A DNA stretch of 64,000 bases. It comes from Candidatus Thorarchaeota archaeon. Its GTDB lineage: Archaea > Asgardarchaeota > Thorarchaeia > Thorarchaeales > Thorarchaeaceae. Shown here one piece after another: positions 1-8,368 of the stretch (its first letter is position 1; each line of letters begins with the position of its first letter). The translations under genes were made by a program, and so were the position numbers. Below the pieces are notes generated by a model. That model worked only from the letters and a program-made list of their open reading frames with translations. It ran no database searches and was not told the DNA's origin. The stretch lies in contig JAEOSL010000002.1 in assembly GCA_016840385.1 (NCBI GenBank), forward strand, positions 1 through 64,000, written 5' to 3'.

Positions 1-674
1 GCCATTGTAAGTCTGCAGTCCTGAACAAATTCCTCTCTCAGAGTTGGGTCAATGATTAGTTTATCACCAATCTTGGATACTGTGTGTTCGATTGCCATGT
101 TTTTGATTGGAAGTTTCACTATTTTGCCAGTAGGAACTGCCTCGCCATCTTCCATCTTCATCTCAGGGTATTTGGCTGTCAGGAGTGCTGCATTCACTGC
201 AATTGATGATGCATCTATGAGATTACCATCATGTTCCAATGGATATACATCTGCAAAAACCATGTAGACTTTCTTACCAGCTTCAATACAGAGTTCCTTT
301 GCATCCATTGTTTCTGACTCACGGACACCACGGTCAACAATTCTAGCCAGTTCAATGGCATCTTCCTTAGGAGGTCCAAGTTCGAATAGAGGTGAAGCAA
401 TTGGAGACATCTCTATGGTGACCATTGTAACACCTTTGTCAGGAGAATCGGGATATGGTGCACCAACTAAGACCTTAACACCTGCAACAACACTTGTATC
501 TCCAATTCGAACAAGTGCAGATCCTTCTGCTTTTGCTGGTACAACATTTGCTTCAATTTCTATCTTACGATATTCGTCGAGTGCACGTCCATCAATTCTC
601 TCACCCTTACTGATGAGATCCCTGATAAACTCACGGTCAATGCGACCGATTGTTTTTGAAGTATAGTCACCCAT
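1..674 (-). CDS. rrp42: Exosome subunit Rrp42 (3' end outside window)
   Basis: Non-catalytic RNase PH-fold subunit of the archaeal exosome, which pairs with Rrp41 in the hexameric ring that degrades and tails RNA. The 224 visible codons read from ATG at 674 and include the Rrp42-typical segments ERIDGRALDEYR, VGAPYPDSPDKG and, near the edge, IIDPTLREE. The C-terminal 40-50 residues lie beyond position 1. The start is one base after the Rrp41 stop, so the two are translationally coupled. Gene order rrp4-rrp41-rrp42 is the conserved archaeal exosome operon, which makes the assignment secure. Confidence 0.93.
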   Translation of the reverse strand, partial: MGDYTSKTIGRIDREFIRDLISKGERIDGRALDEYRKIEIEANVVPAKAEGSALVRIGDTSVVAGVKVLVGAPYPDSPDKGVTMVTIEMSPIASPLFELGPPKEDAIELARIVDRGVRESETMDAKELCIEAGKKVYMVFADVYPLEHDGNLIDASSIAVNAALLTAKYPEMKMEDGEAVPTGKIVKLPIKNMAIEHTVSKIGDKLIIDPTLREEFVQDCRLTM

Positions 675-675
675 T

Positions 676-1476
676 TTATTCATCCTCCATTATTGCGGCT
701 TCTCCGAGATCTGCTTCAAGATCATCGTCAAAGGTGTCATCACCATCTTCAGGATTCCGGACGTACACACGTTTTAGTGCATCTTTCTGAAGTTCATGTA
801 GATAGTGACAGGAATTGATCCCCATCTGCATTGCTTCGACAAGTTCCTCTCTTGAGAAGAAACCATCTTGCTGAAGTAGTGTGATTTCACCTGTCTGTGG
901 CATGATTGCCATTGGGACATCACCCTCACCGTATTTGTCTTCTTCATCACCAAGGTCTACAAGCAACTTACCATCAGCCTTACCAACAGCTACTGCAGGC
1001 ACCAGGCTCCTCATTGGAATACCAGCGTCTGCCAAAGCTAGTGATGCTGCGTTGATTGCTGCACAACGTGTTCCACCATCAGCCTGAACGACTATAATGT
1101 GAACGTCAACTACAGATTTTGGATATTCTTCTAGGAACAACGCAGGTTTTAGCGCATTAGCAATTACCATTGAGATTTCCTTTTCCCTCCTTGAAGGAGC
1201 AGGTCTCTTTCTATCAGGTACTGAAAATGTTGCCATTCTGTAGACTACTCTGAGATATGCTCTATCATTGAGTGTCAAGTGCCTTGGATGTAACTCTCTT
1301 GGTCCGTAGACTCCTGCAATGATGTATGTTTTTCCTTGTCGGATTGATGCTGAACCATTTGCCTGTTTCAACACACCAACTTTTAGCTCAATTGGTCGTA
1401 GTTCATCTGGTCTTCGACCGTCGATCCTCAAGCCCTCTGGACTAATTAGAAAATCGGGCTTTACTTCTGGACTCAT
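676..1476 (-). CDS. rrp41: Exosome catalytic subunit Rrp41
   Basis: Catalytic RNase PH-type subunit of the archaeal exosome: phosphorolytic 3'-5' RNA degradation, and polyadenylation in reverse. The 266 residues contain the RNase PH core, with the basic RNA-contact segment PDRKRPAPSRRE near 87-99, ADGGTR at 132-137 and the phosphate/metal-site region GDVPMA around 185-190, whose Asp is the family's catalytic acid. The last 25 residues are unusually acidic (DGDDTFDDDLEADLGE). The ATG at 1476 shares its A with the stop of rrp4 (TAATG), so expression is coupled. Length is close to the usual 240-250 plus the acidic tail. Confidence 0.95.
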   Translation of the reverse strand: MSPEVKPDFLISPEGLRIDGRRPDELRPIELKVGVLKQANGSASIRQGKTYIIAGVYGPRELHPRHLTLNDRAYLRVVYRMATFSVPDRKRPAPSRREKEISMVIANALKPALFLEEYPKSVVDVHIIVVQADGGTRCAAINAASLALADAGIPMRSLVPAVAVGKADGKLLVDLGDEEDKYGEGDVPMAIMPQTGEITLLQQDGFFSREELVEAMQMGINSCHYLHELQKDALKRVYVRNPEDGDDTFDDDLEADLGEAAIMEDE

Positions 1477-2411
1477 TAATCTTTCACTTCCTCTGTTTCT
1501 GGTTTATCATCTTCATCAGTTGAAGCCTCAGGTTCAGATACTTCTTCAACTGGTTCTTCTACTACTTCAGCTTCAGGCTCTGCTTCAGCTTCTGGTTCGG
1601 CTACTGGTTCTGATTCGGGTTCGGGAGCCTTAACAATTTCAGGCTCAGAAACCGGTTCTTCTTCAGTAGATTCTTTTTCGTCTGCAGTTTCTACTTCTGC
1701 ACTAGGTTCTTCAGTAGGTTCAGAATCACTTAGTTTTGCAACCTCTTCAGCAAGCATCTTGCTAATCCTATCAGTTAGATTGGATGTATGTGCTTGATCT
1801 TCAATCATTCTGAAAGCTTTGATTGCTAACCGAGTTCTCTCAACATCTGGAGATTTTATCCAAATTCTACCATTTTGACCTACGACTGTATCAATTCTCA
1901 AGTGATCATTAATCATGTTGATCATTGAGCCTCTTCTACCAATGATACGGGGTATCTTTGCTGGACTTACCTCGAGAATCATTCCACCTTCTAAGACTTC
2001 TAGACCTCTTTCTTTCATTGAAAGGAAAGGACCACTCTGTCTATCGAAAGCAGAAACCTCTGCTGATACAACATCACCCATATCCATGTATTCCGAAATG
2101 TCATCGGAGTAAGGTCTTCTCAGTGCATTATTTGCATGCAATGAAGCAAGATACGGACCTCCGATGTTAATTTTCCAATTATTCCCAGCCACTATTGTAA
2201 TAACACCAATGACTAGGTCCCCTTCCTTTGGGATGTAAGCGCCGTCAAGTGCAACAACTTTTACTGTGTTACCCCTGAGCTCGGCTAGTCCCATAAGTGA
2301 GGAATATATTTTTCCGCCCTCATCGTAGGTTCCAAAAGATGGACGATACCTGCCTTCTGCAAGCAATTGTCCTGGGACTACGACCTCACGTTTTTGAAAG
2401 TATACTGCCAA
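1476..2411 (-). CDS. rrp4: Exosome cap subunit Rrp4 with acidic tail
   Basis: RNA-binding cap of the archaeal exosome, with an N-terminal barrel, an S1 domain (about 60-140) and a KH domain (about 150-215) carrying the loop IIGRRGSMI. It would feed RNA into the Rrp41/Rrp42 ring. At 311 residues it is about 70-80 longer than typical Rrp4. The excess is a C-terminal tail from about residue 228 that is nearly all Glu, Pro, Ala, Val and Ser in loose EPE/EAE repeats ending in EEVKD. The tail keeps the reading frame and leads directly into the rrp41 start, so it is coding rather than a frameshift. Confidence 0.94.
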   Translation of the reverse strand: MAVYFQKREVVVPGQLLAEGRYRPSFGTYDEGGKIYSSLMGLAELRGNTVKVVALDGAYIPKEGDLVIGVITIVAGNNWKINIGGPYLASLHANNALRRPYSDDISEYMDMGDVVSAEVSAFDRQSGPFLSMKERGLEVLEGGMILEVSPAKIPRIIGRRGSMINMINDHLRIDTVVGQNGRIWIKSPDVERTRLAIKAFRMIEDQAHTSNLTDRISKMLAEEVAKLSDSEPTEEPSAEVETADEKESTEEEPVSEPEIVKAPEPESEPVAEPEAEAEPEAEVVEEPVEEVSEPEASTDEDDKPETEEVKD

Positions 2412-2469
2412 TTATTGTTCCCTTCTATGATATATTATCAATCTTAATTCATTTTGAATAGGGTTTCAA

Positions 2470-3204
2470 TTACCTTACGACCTCTATTCTGATCTGCCCT
2501 TTCGTGAGTTTGTTTAGCTCATCATAGAGCTCCTGTCTTTTCTGTGCAGGCAGCTCGAGTAAACCGCTCCATGACCCATCCAAATTCCAAGATTCTGATT
2601 TGATGACTCCAGCGTTAGAAACCATGTTGTATCCTTTCCCTGCATAGGTAGCTGGGATTGTTATCTGGAGCTTTACACTCTCAAAGGAAATTGGAATGAT
2701 GACTCTGAGAGATTTTACAACTATTGGAATTTGTTCATCTACGCTGATGAACGGATCAACACGCACCTTAGCTTCTTCCATTGCTTGCCGAATGCGGTCT
2801 GGTGGGTGAGGATGACCTGTTTGTGGGTTCATTGCACGCTTTGCAATGTGTTGAATGATTGTTTCGGTCTTTTCCTCTACAAGCTGTACTCGCTGCTCAT
2901 GTGTTAAACGAAACTCGCCTTGTTTGATTATTTCCGAAGCAATGTCAAATATCTCATCAGATCCGAAAGCATCCTTGACCAAACTATCTGTAGCTTTCTC
3001 TCCTCTCTTCGCATCTTCATAGACCTCGAATGATTTGAGAATTTCTTGAATTGGAATATCTTCACCACGTCTATAATCGAATGCCAAGTCTGGATCGACA
3101 AAGATCTCGAATCGAAGATGTCCTTTCTTTATACCGATAACAACTGCGTCTAGTTCAACCCACTTCTCACCGGATTTCTTTCCTGAACCTCCACCGCCAC
3201 TCAT
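2470..3204 (-). CDS. Ribosome maturation protein SBDS (Sdo1)
   Basis: Archaeal SBDS orthologue, a three-domain factor that, by analogy with yeast Sdo1, helps release the anti-association factor aIF6 from the large ribosomal subunit. The 244 residues show the SBDS N-terminal domain (DYRRGEDIPIQEILKSFEVY near 44-63) and the central helical segment EQRVQLVEEKTETII, followed by NPQTGHPHPPDRI, a hallmark of the family. A Gly/Ser/Lys leader (SGGGGSGKKSG) precedes the domain. It lies 13 bases after the proteasome alpha gene and just before rrp4, the usual archaeal arrangement. Confidence 0.95.
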   Translation of the reverse strand: MSGGGGSGKKSGEKWVELDAVVIGIKKGHLRFEIFVDPDLAFDYRRGEDIPIQEILKSFEVYEDAKRGEKATDSLVKDAFGSDEIFDIASEIIKQGEFRLTHEQRVQLVEEKTETIIQHIAKRAMNPQTGHPHPPDRIRQAMEEAKVRVDPFISVDEQIPIVVKSLRVIIPISFESVKLQITIPATYAGKGYNMVSNAGVIKSESWNLDGSWSGLLELPAQKRQELYDELNKLTKGQIRIEVVR

Positions 3205-3217
3205 ATGATGTCAGCTC

Positions 3218-3952
3218 CTACTCCTTCTTACTGGATTTTGGGGGATTAAGAAATCCCTCAATCTCTTTACTTGTTAGTTTCTGAAATTTCCTTGTTTTTA
3301 CAGGAATTTTCGCGATTTCAACATTGTCAGAAGTAAGTTCCTTTTCGCTAGTTTCACGAAGAGCTCCTAGGGCAATTTTAATGGCGTCAGAGAGTGACTT
3401 GTTTCTAGCATAATGCTTCTCAAGATATTCTCCAGCCCTTGTTGTGCCTTTACCTATTACTGCAGCAAGGAATCCCCAGTATGTTCCAACGGGATCAGTA
3501 ACAAAGAGTCGAGGTGTGTTATCATGATCAACAGATCCGATAATCATCGCAACTCCGTAGGGTCGCGCACCTCCACCTTGTGTAAACTCGGCTTTCTTGT
3601 TACAAATATGTTCGGCAACAGCCTCTGCTGGCACTGGTTCCTCATAGGTCAACCAGTAAGATTGTGCTTTAATGCGAGCCTCATAGATGAGTTTTCTAGC
3701 ATCCGCCATAAGCCCTGCAGTAGCAACTCCAACATGTTCATCTACTTTGGAAATCTTTTCAACACTGTCAGGTTCTTGTAATGGTTGTACTCTCTTTTCT
3801 GTTAGAAGGACAACACCTTCATCAACAAGAACTCCAATCGATGTTTCACCAAGCTCAACTGCTTTCTTTGCGTATTCTGCAGCGAATATTCTTCCATCAG
3901 GACTAAAGATACTTGTACTCATATCATAGCCCTGTCCAGAGATCCCAAACAT
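3218..3952 (-). CDS. psmA: Proteasome alpha subunit
   Basis: Alpha-type subunit forming the outer gating rings of the archaeal 20S proteasome. The diagnostic N-terminal gate helix is present (GYDMSTSIFSPDGRIFAAEYA, residues about 8-28), followed by the Ntn-hydrolase-fold body with GGGARPYGVA and DPVGTYWG segments. The C-terminus is lysine-rich (PPKSSKKE). The ATG at 3952 has a GGAGG ribosome-binding site 8 bases upstream. It is the first gene of the psmA-SBDS-rrp4-rrp41-rrp42 operon. The 244-residue length is normal. Confidence 0.96.
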   Translation of the reverse strand: MFGISGQGYDMSTSIFSPDGRIFAAEYAKKAVELGETSIGVLVDEGVVLLTEKRVQPLQEPDSVEKISKVDEHVGVATAGLMADARKLIYEARIKAQSYWLTYEEPVPAEAVAEHICNKKAEFTQGGGARPYGVAMIIGSVDHDNTPRLFVTDPVGTYWGFLAAVIGKGTTRAGEYLEKHYARNKSLSDAIKIALGALRETSEKELTSDNVEIAKIPVKTRKFQKLTSKEIEGFLNPPKSSKKE

Positions 3953-4171
3953 AATGTATTCCTCCAGGAAACCTGCAGAACTCTTTGGAAGTCAGAACCG
4001 CACAATGTGGGTATTAGATATCTCCTGACAGTTCCAAGGAGTTGTGAAGACTCCTAAATTGCAGCCATAGACACAACTGCCTCTAGGCTTAATCGAAATC
4101 TCGAAACTAGCCACATAAAGCTTCTGGTACATTCCTGAAATTGCTACTGTTTTGGTGTAGATGTAGATTGA

Positions 4172-4570
4172 TTATTCTTGTAGTAAATAGAGATACACCA
4201 CAAAACCTAGAGAGAGTATTGCGGTAACTCCTCCAACTGCTGCTCCAAACATGAACCAAGCCATAGCAACAACAATAATGAAAATGGATATGACTTCCAT
4301 CCACCCAGCTCGAATCCCTGAGAGAAACAGTTTCAAGTTAATCACAGTAACGGACAGGAAAATGAACATGCCCAACATTGTAAGTGCTTCAATAAGGACT
4401 GTCAAGTAGGAGTTGATATCATTGAGTGCACCAACAGGACTTGTGTCGATGATATCTTCGGCAGACCATACCCAAAGTACAAGTCCAACGATTAGAAAAA
4501 TCGCTGAAAATGTGATTGTAATCACAGCAGATCGTATCATTTCGCTTCTATCTGGGGTATCATCGCTCAC
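4172..4570 (-). CDS. Four-helix membrane protein of unknown function
   Basis: Not recognised as a named family. The 132 residues begin at GTG and form a short charged N-terminus (SDDTPDRSEM) followed by about four hydrophobic segments near residues 12-36, 55-80, 88-110 and 112-130, so it is an integral membrane protein with both ends probably on the same side. Amphipathic stretches between helices are short and no metal-binding or catalytic motif is visible. It sits alone between the proteasome operon and the metal ABC transporter, with about 90 bases to the transporter permease stop. A general resemblance to DUF1634-type small membrane proteins is possible but not shown. Confidence 0.7.
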   Translation of the reverse strand: MSDDTPDRSEMIRSAVITITFSAIFLIVGLVLWVWSAEDIIDTSPVGALNDINSYLTVLIEALTMLGMFIFLSVTVINLKLFLSGIRAGWMEVISIFIIVVAMAWFMFGAAVGGVTAILSLGFVVYLYLLQE

Positions 4571-4662
4571 TGTTGTTCACACCGACCTTGGAAATCGAGA
4601 ATTTACGTTTCACTCTTAAACATACCGACGGAATCAATGTTGTCCGACAATGTTGACATGCA

Positions 4663-5607
4663 TCAATGTTCATGTCCATCTTCGTGCTCATGAGAAACTG
4701 ATTGAGTCCAAGTCCCTTTCAAGTCATTTGGATGTAACTCTGGATCATCAATATCTACATCAACTCTCTCTTTCACTCGTTTAATCTGAAGTGCAAGTAT
4801 GTATGATAGAGCTGCAAGAATGCCTGCAATTGCACTTGGAGATACAGATACAACAAAAGATGTAGCAATCCCAACTAGTTCAGCAATTAGGGCGATAAAG
4901 AATACAGAGAAAATCACACCACGTACAGATTTTACTAATTCATTTGATGCAGCTGCAGGTGCTACCATGATTGCATAGACAAGTATCGCCCCAACAGCTT
5001 TCGTTGCTAGTGCAATAGCTAGTGCAGAAACAATGAGCATTAGATAATGATACCCTCGCGCGTTCATTCCATGCGCAGTTGAGCCTTCCATATCAACACT
5101 GACATAGACGAACTCTTTGTTAAACATCAATGTGACAACTGCTAGCAACAATGTTGTACTCCCTAGCATGATGATATCCAGATCATTGAGGAGAAGGATA
5201 TCTCCAATCAAATATCCCCATATCTGGGGTATTCTGTATGGTGGGATATAGTACATCAGGAAGACCGCGAAGCTCATTGATAGAGCAAAAGACACTCCTA
5301 CGGCCACCTCCATTTTTTGCGTAATCCCTGATTCACCTGCATACCCAGTGAATGCAGCAACTAGCACACTAAATAGGAGTGCACCCAGAATCGGGTCAAA
5401 CCATGGAACTAGGCCAGAGTCTTGTAGAAAGATTCCTAATGCAGTACCACCAAGAGCTGCATGCGCAACACCAGAAGCCATGAATGAGAGACCTCTGAAT
5501 ACTAAGAAAGTTCCACTAGCAGCTGCAATAATAGCTATCAAAACAGCTGCAAGTATTGCTCTTTGAAGAAATGGACTCTCAATGATTATCTGGATGATAT
5601 CAATCAT
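4663..5607 (-). CDS. Metal ABC transporter permease (ZnuB/MntB type)
   Basis: Inner-membrane subunit of an ABC-3 family metal importer. About eight to nine hydrophobic helices span most of its length, with the family's GLSFMASGVAHAALGG segment (helix 2 and cytoplasmic loop) and a late TKAVGAILVYAIMVAPAA helix. The C-terminal tail is soluble and ends in a His/Glu cluster (SHEHEDGHEH), a plausible metal-collecting site. I chose ATG 5607, which overlaps the ATPase stop by 8 bases and has AGGA about 10 bases upstream. An in-frame ATG at 5628 is possible but lacks a ribosome-binding site. The substrate could be Zn, Mn or Ni; the adjacent NikR-type regulator favours Ni or another transition metal. 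Confidence 0.9.
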   Translation of the reverse strand: MIDIIQIIIESPFLQRAILAAVLIAIIAAASGTFLVFRGLSFMASGVAHAALGGTALGIFLQDSGLVPWFDPILGALLFSVLVAAFTGYAGESGITQKMEVAVGVSFALSMSFAVFLMYYIPPYRIPQIWGYLIGDILLLNDLDIIMLGSTTLLLAVVTLMFNKEFVYVSVDMEGSTAHGMNARGYHYLMLIVSALAIALATKAVGAILVYAIMVAPAAASNELVKSVRGVIFSVFFIALIAELVGIATSFVVSVSPSAIAGILAALSYILALQIKRVKERVDVDIDDPELHPNDLKGTWTQSVSHEHEDGHEH

Positions 5608-6406
5608 GGCGATCAATTCCTGAATCATGTGTCATGCAATATCGATGTCCTGAGTGTTCCACAATTCTTGCAGATGGTCCATACACCTTCTTGATCAACT
5701 CAGGGTCCATTATACTACAAGGTTCTCCAAGACCAATTACTGTGTTCTTCAGGAGTAACACATCTTTAACAAGAGTATGAATTGGATTCAAATCATGGGT
5801 CACCATGATTATACTCACATCATTCTCTTTGTGATACCTGCCTAACGCATTTACAATGAGATTCTGGCTCTCAACATCAGTTCCTGCTAGAGGTTCATCT
5901 AAAACAAGAATTGACCCTTCACTTGCTAGAGCTCTGGCAACTAGGACTCTCTGTCTTTGACCTCCAGAGAGTTCAGGAAATGGACGTTCCCATAGCTCTT
6001 CCATATTCACTTGCTGTAATGCATACTTTGCCGCTGCTTTGTCTTTAGAAGTAGCAAATCTTGGTGGGAGTTTCTTTAGCAGTCGTCCCATCAGGACAAT
6101 ATCCTTGACTTTCATTGGAACTGCAAGGTCGATACGATCTCGTTGTGGAACATATCGTACCAATTTTCTAATCTTCCCAGAGTTCTTCTGTGAATCGTAG
6201 CCCATCACCTTGATGGTCCCTCGTGATGGTTTAATGAGCCCAAGGGAGGTCTTAATGAGAGTGGATTTTCCAGATCCATTGGGACCGATAATAGCCATGA
6301 AACTGGGCGATTTAATCTCAAAGGACACATGATGTAGTGCTAGTTCACCATTTGGATACCGTACCGCTAAATCGTGTACTTGAAGTAAGGGTGTTGTAGA
6401 CATCAT
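5600..6406 (-). CDS. Metal ABC transporter ATPase (ZnuC type)
   Basis: Cytoplasmic ATP-binding subunit of the metal importer. All ABC motifs are visible in order: Walker A GPNGSGKST near residue 40, signature LSGGQRQRV near 147, Walker B ILVLDEP near 168 and the switch histidine in MVTHD near 203. The C-terminal end is rich in His, Cys and Asp (HSGHRYCMTHDSGIDRHD), unusual for an ATPase and possibly metal-binding. The start overlaps the stop of the upstream NikR-like gene by four bases and its 3' end overlaps the permease, consistent with one transcript, nikR-ATPase-permease. Confidence 0.92.
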   Translation of the reverse strand: MMSTTPLLQVHDLAVRYPNGELALHHVSFEIKSPSFMAIIGPNGSGKSTLIKTSLGLIKPSRGTIKVMGYDSQKNSGKIRKLVRYVPQRDRIDLAVPMKVKDIVLMGRLLKKLPPRFATSKDKAAAKYALQQVNMEELWERPFPELSGGQRQRVLVARALASEGSILVLDEPLAGTDVESQNLIVNALGRYHKENDVSIIMVTHDLNPIHTLVKDVLLLKNTVIGLGEPCSIMDPELIKKVYGPSARIVEHSGHRYCMTHDSGIDRHD

Positions 6407-6801
6407 TTCCCACCGCCAACGAGACTGATGTCTACCTTCATTACTTTCTTTTGAGACCGTAACTTTTTGAGAAATTCTCGGACCTTTTCAGCATCAGCAG
6501 TTAGAATCATGATTTCGGTACAATAACCATCGCTAGTATGAGCGTGAATTGTTGCTGTAATGAATTTCTTGAATTCATGCTGAACTGAGCTTATGTTGTG
6601 ACCTTGACCTTTCTTGTAGTAAACAGCAGTGACAATAGCAGTAACTTGTCCCTGAGCACGCTCAACATTTCGATGTTCAGCCATCAAAGATTGTACTGCG
6701 TGTCTGACAACCTCAGACCTGTTTGAAAACTTCCCTTCAGTCTGAAGATATTCTAACTCTTCAAGATCTTCATCGGTCATTGATACAGCAACAATTGGCA
6801 T
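6403..6801 (-). CDS. nikR: NikR-type nickel-responsive regulator
   Basis: Ribbon-helix-helix repressor with a C-terminal ACT-like metal-sensing domain. The N-terminal 45 residues form the RHH unit (strand PIVAVSM, helix with FSNRSEVVRHAV). The sensor part contains His75, His86, His88 and Cys94, the same spacing as the high-affinity Ni ligands of bacterial NikR (His76, His87, His89, Cys95), so the full square-planar site is present. It is the first gene of the metal-transporter operon, overlaps the ATPase start by four bases, and faces a divergently transcribed metal-binding protein across a 116-base region containing an 11-base palindrome. Autoregulation and control of both units by metal is likely. 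Confidence 0.88.
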   Translation of the reverse strand: MPIVAVSMTDEDLEELEYLQTEGKFSNRSEVVRHAVQSLMAEHRNVERAQGQVTAIVTAVYYKKGQGHNISSVQHEFKKFITATIHAHTSDGYCTEIMILTADAEKVREFLKKLRSQKKVMKVDISLVGGGK

Positions 6802-6824
6802 TAATAGAACCTCAAGTATTTCTA

Positions 6825-6835
6825 AGTTAGTAACT
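6825..6835. promoter_or_regulatory. Palindrome in nikR/binding-protein divergent region
   Basis: AGTTAGTAACT is an inverted repeat with 5-base arms around a central G, located 24 bases upstream of nikR. AT-rich TATA-like sequence for both directions lies at about 6848-6868 (aataatttattttta). For the minus-strand transcript the palindrome would fall near the transcription start, a normal place for an archaeal repressor site. It does not match the E. coli NikR consensus GTATGA-N16-TCATAC, so its being the NikR operator is inference. Confidence 0.35.
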
Positions 6836-6917
6836 ATTTCACAATCCTTAATAATTTATTTTTACAGGAGTTTACTTGGTTGAGTGATTCGACCGTTCGA
6901 GGTTTTGGTGAAAATAC

Positions 6918-7982
6918 GTGAATAGGAAGAGAGCTGTTCTGATTCCAATTGCATTACTGGTACTACCACTCATCATGAGCGGTATGACAGTGGAAGTTAA
7001 CGCACAGGTTCAACCAGTTCACAATGTAGCAGTATCTGTTGCTTCGTTAGCAGGTATAGTTGAAGAAATTGGAGGTCCATTGATTAACACCTCAATCCTA
7101 TTGGAACAAGAAACAGAACCTCACGCATTTTCGATAACTCCACAGATAATTGCCATAGCAGATGCCGCAGACCTACTGGTATTCACAGGTCATTTTCATT
7201 GGGAGGAAGAGCTGGCCAATTTAACCTCCACACCCTTTGTCACGTTTCACAGTGAGGATTCCTGGGAGAATTACGAAGATTACGGAGCCGCGTTCTCACC
7301 AATGCCCGGAACTGTAGAGGTAGAAAATAGTGAACATGATCACGATGGGAATCCACATGCATTTTGGCTATTACCCAAGAATGCAATGGCTATAGCAAAC
7401 GTAACTCGTGTTGCATTGTCAACGTTGAATGCAACTCTAGCAGACACCTGGAATGCAAATTTTGCAACCTTTGTACAAAAGATGGATGATCTCCAACTCC
7501 TTATCACAGAACTGGATGCAATACACGAATTCTCACAGATGCATGCAGTTGTTGTGACTCCTGCTGAAGCGTACGTTGCAGAAGCCTTTGGAATTCAGTG
7601 TGATGCAGTTCTCCAAATTGAAGATATCACAATATCGGCAGCAAAACTGCTTGAAGTACAAACTGCAATACGAAATGGATCAGTTCAGTTGATTATTGGT
7701 TCGGACGTCGCTCAATTTCAGACAGGTGGAGAATTTGCCTATCAAATCCAATCCGATTACGGAGGAACGCTCATTTGGTGGAAGACGGTGTTCTATACTG
7801 AAGCAGACTACTTCTCTATGATGACGTTCAATCTTGGTGCTCTAGTTTCTGGTATAGAAGGTAGATCTGGAGGAATAATAGACCAAACAGTGAACATCGG
7901 TTTGTTGGCCCTGACAGTAGTTCTAGGATTCATTGCATTACTTGAAGCAGTCCTTCTAATCCAAAGGGCAAGAGCAGAATAG
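6918..7982 (+). CDS. Membrane-anchored metal-binding protein (ZnuA type)
   Basis: Extracytoplasmic substrate-binding protein of the cluster A-I metal ABC importers. It starts at GTG with a signal peptide (basic NRKR, hydrophobic 7-22). Likely metal ligands are visible: His in EPHAFS near 74, His in NPHAFW near 154 preceded by an acidic/His loop (SEHDHDGN), and Asp in IIGSDVAQF near 260. The C-terminus has one hydrophobic helix (about 327-350) followed by RARAE, so the protein is tethered to the membrane rather than being a lipoprotein. It is divergent from nikR, separated by the putative operator, and would deliver metal to the permease/ATPase at 4663-6406. Confidence 0.88.
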   Translation: MNRKRAVLIPIALLVLPLIMSGMTVEVNAQVQPVHNVAVSVASLAGIVEEIGGPLINTSILLEQETEPHAFSITPQIIAIADAADLLVFTGHFHWEEELANLTSTPFVTFHSEDSWENYEDYGAAFSPMPGTVEVENSEHDHDGNPHAFWLLPKNAMAIANVTRVALSTLNATLADTWNANFATFVQKMDDLQLLITELDAIHEFSQMHAVVVTPAEAYVAEAFGIQCDAVLQIEDITISAAKLLEVQTAIRNGSVQLIIGSDVAQFQTGGEFAYQIQSDYGGTLIWWKTVFYTEADYFSMMTFNLGALVSGIEGRSGGIIDQTVNIGLLALTVVLGFIALLEAVLLIQRARAE

Positions 7983-7989
7983 ACTAGTT

Positions 7990-8313
7990 CTACTTAACGT
8001 CAGTCCCAAGTCGGATGTTGTAGACTCTTGTTTCTAGTTCAGTAAGTTCATCCTGCAATTTCGGATATCGTTCTTGAAATTCATCGCGACCTATTAGACC
8101 AGCTTTCACAGCGTTCACAAGCTCTTTTAGTGCCCTCTGACGTTCCCGAATCTTCCTCTTGAGTTGCTCCCATTCCTGTTCGTTAGCATCCATTGATTCG
8201 CTCCAACTTGAGCTTGATGTCTTTCCTGGATCCAACTTTTGTACTAAATCATCGAGTGATTCTTTAATCTCTGTGGGGTCACCTGTTGATTCGCGTTCGC
8301 TCAAATTAGGCAC
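7990..8313 (-). CDS. Small helical protein of unknown function
   Basis: Not recognised. The 107 residues start at GTG. The first 45 are polar and probably disordered (Ser-rich SSSSWSES). Residues about 44-100 are highly charged helix-forming sequence (EWEQLKRKIRERQRALKEL, LQDELTELETRVYNI) that looks like a helical hairpin or coiled coil with a short SHOCT-like turn around LIGRDEFQERYPKL. It is convergent with the metal-binding protein, 8 bases away, and 55 bases downstream of the AEC transporter on the same strand. Coding-like composition and the regular helix pattern support it as a real gene. Confidence 0.65.
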   Translation of the reverse strand: MPNLSERESTGDPTEIKESLDDLVQKLDPGKTSSSSWSESMDANEQEWEQLKRKIRERQRALKELVNAVKAGLIGRDEFQERYPKLQDELTELETRVYNIRLGTDVK

Positions 8314-8368
8314 AACTCAACATGCTTTCTTCTCGGAGCCGATATATGCCTTCAGATTGAGGGCGATT

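Noticed and set aside
881..1087. Plus-strand frames across the exosome genes
   Set aside because: All lie opposite strongly conserved exosome domains and show no promoter or ribosome-binding site.
3953..4171. A tRNA or other RNA gene between psmA and the membrane protein
   Set aside because: No cloverleaf or T-loop (GGTTCRA) pattern was found on either strand; only weak promoter-like AT-rich sequence is seen.
6403..6801. CopG-type antitoxin
   Set aside because: The C-terminal half has the four nickel ligands with exact NikR spacing, and no toxin gene adjoins it.
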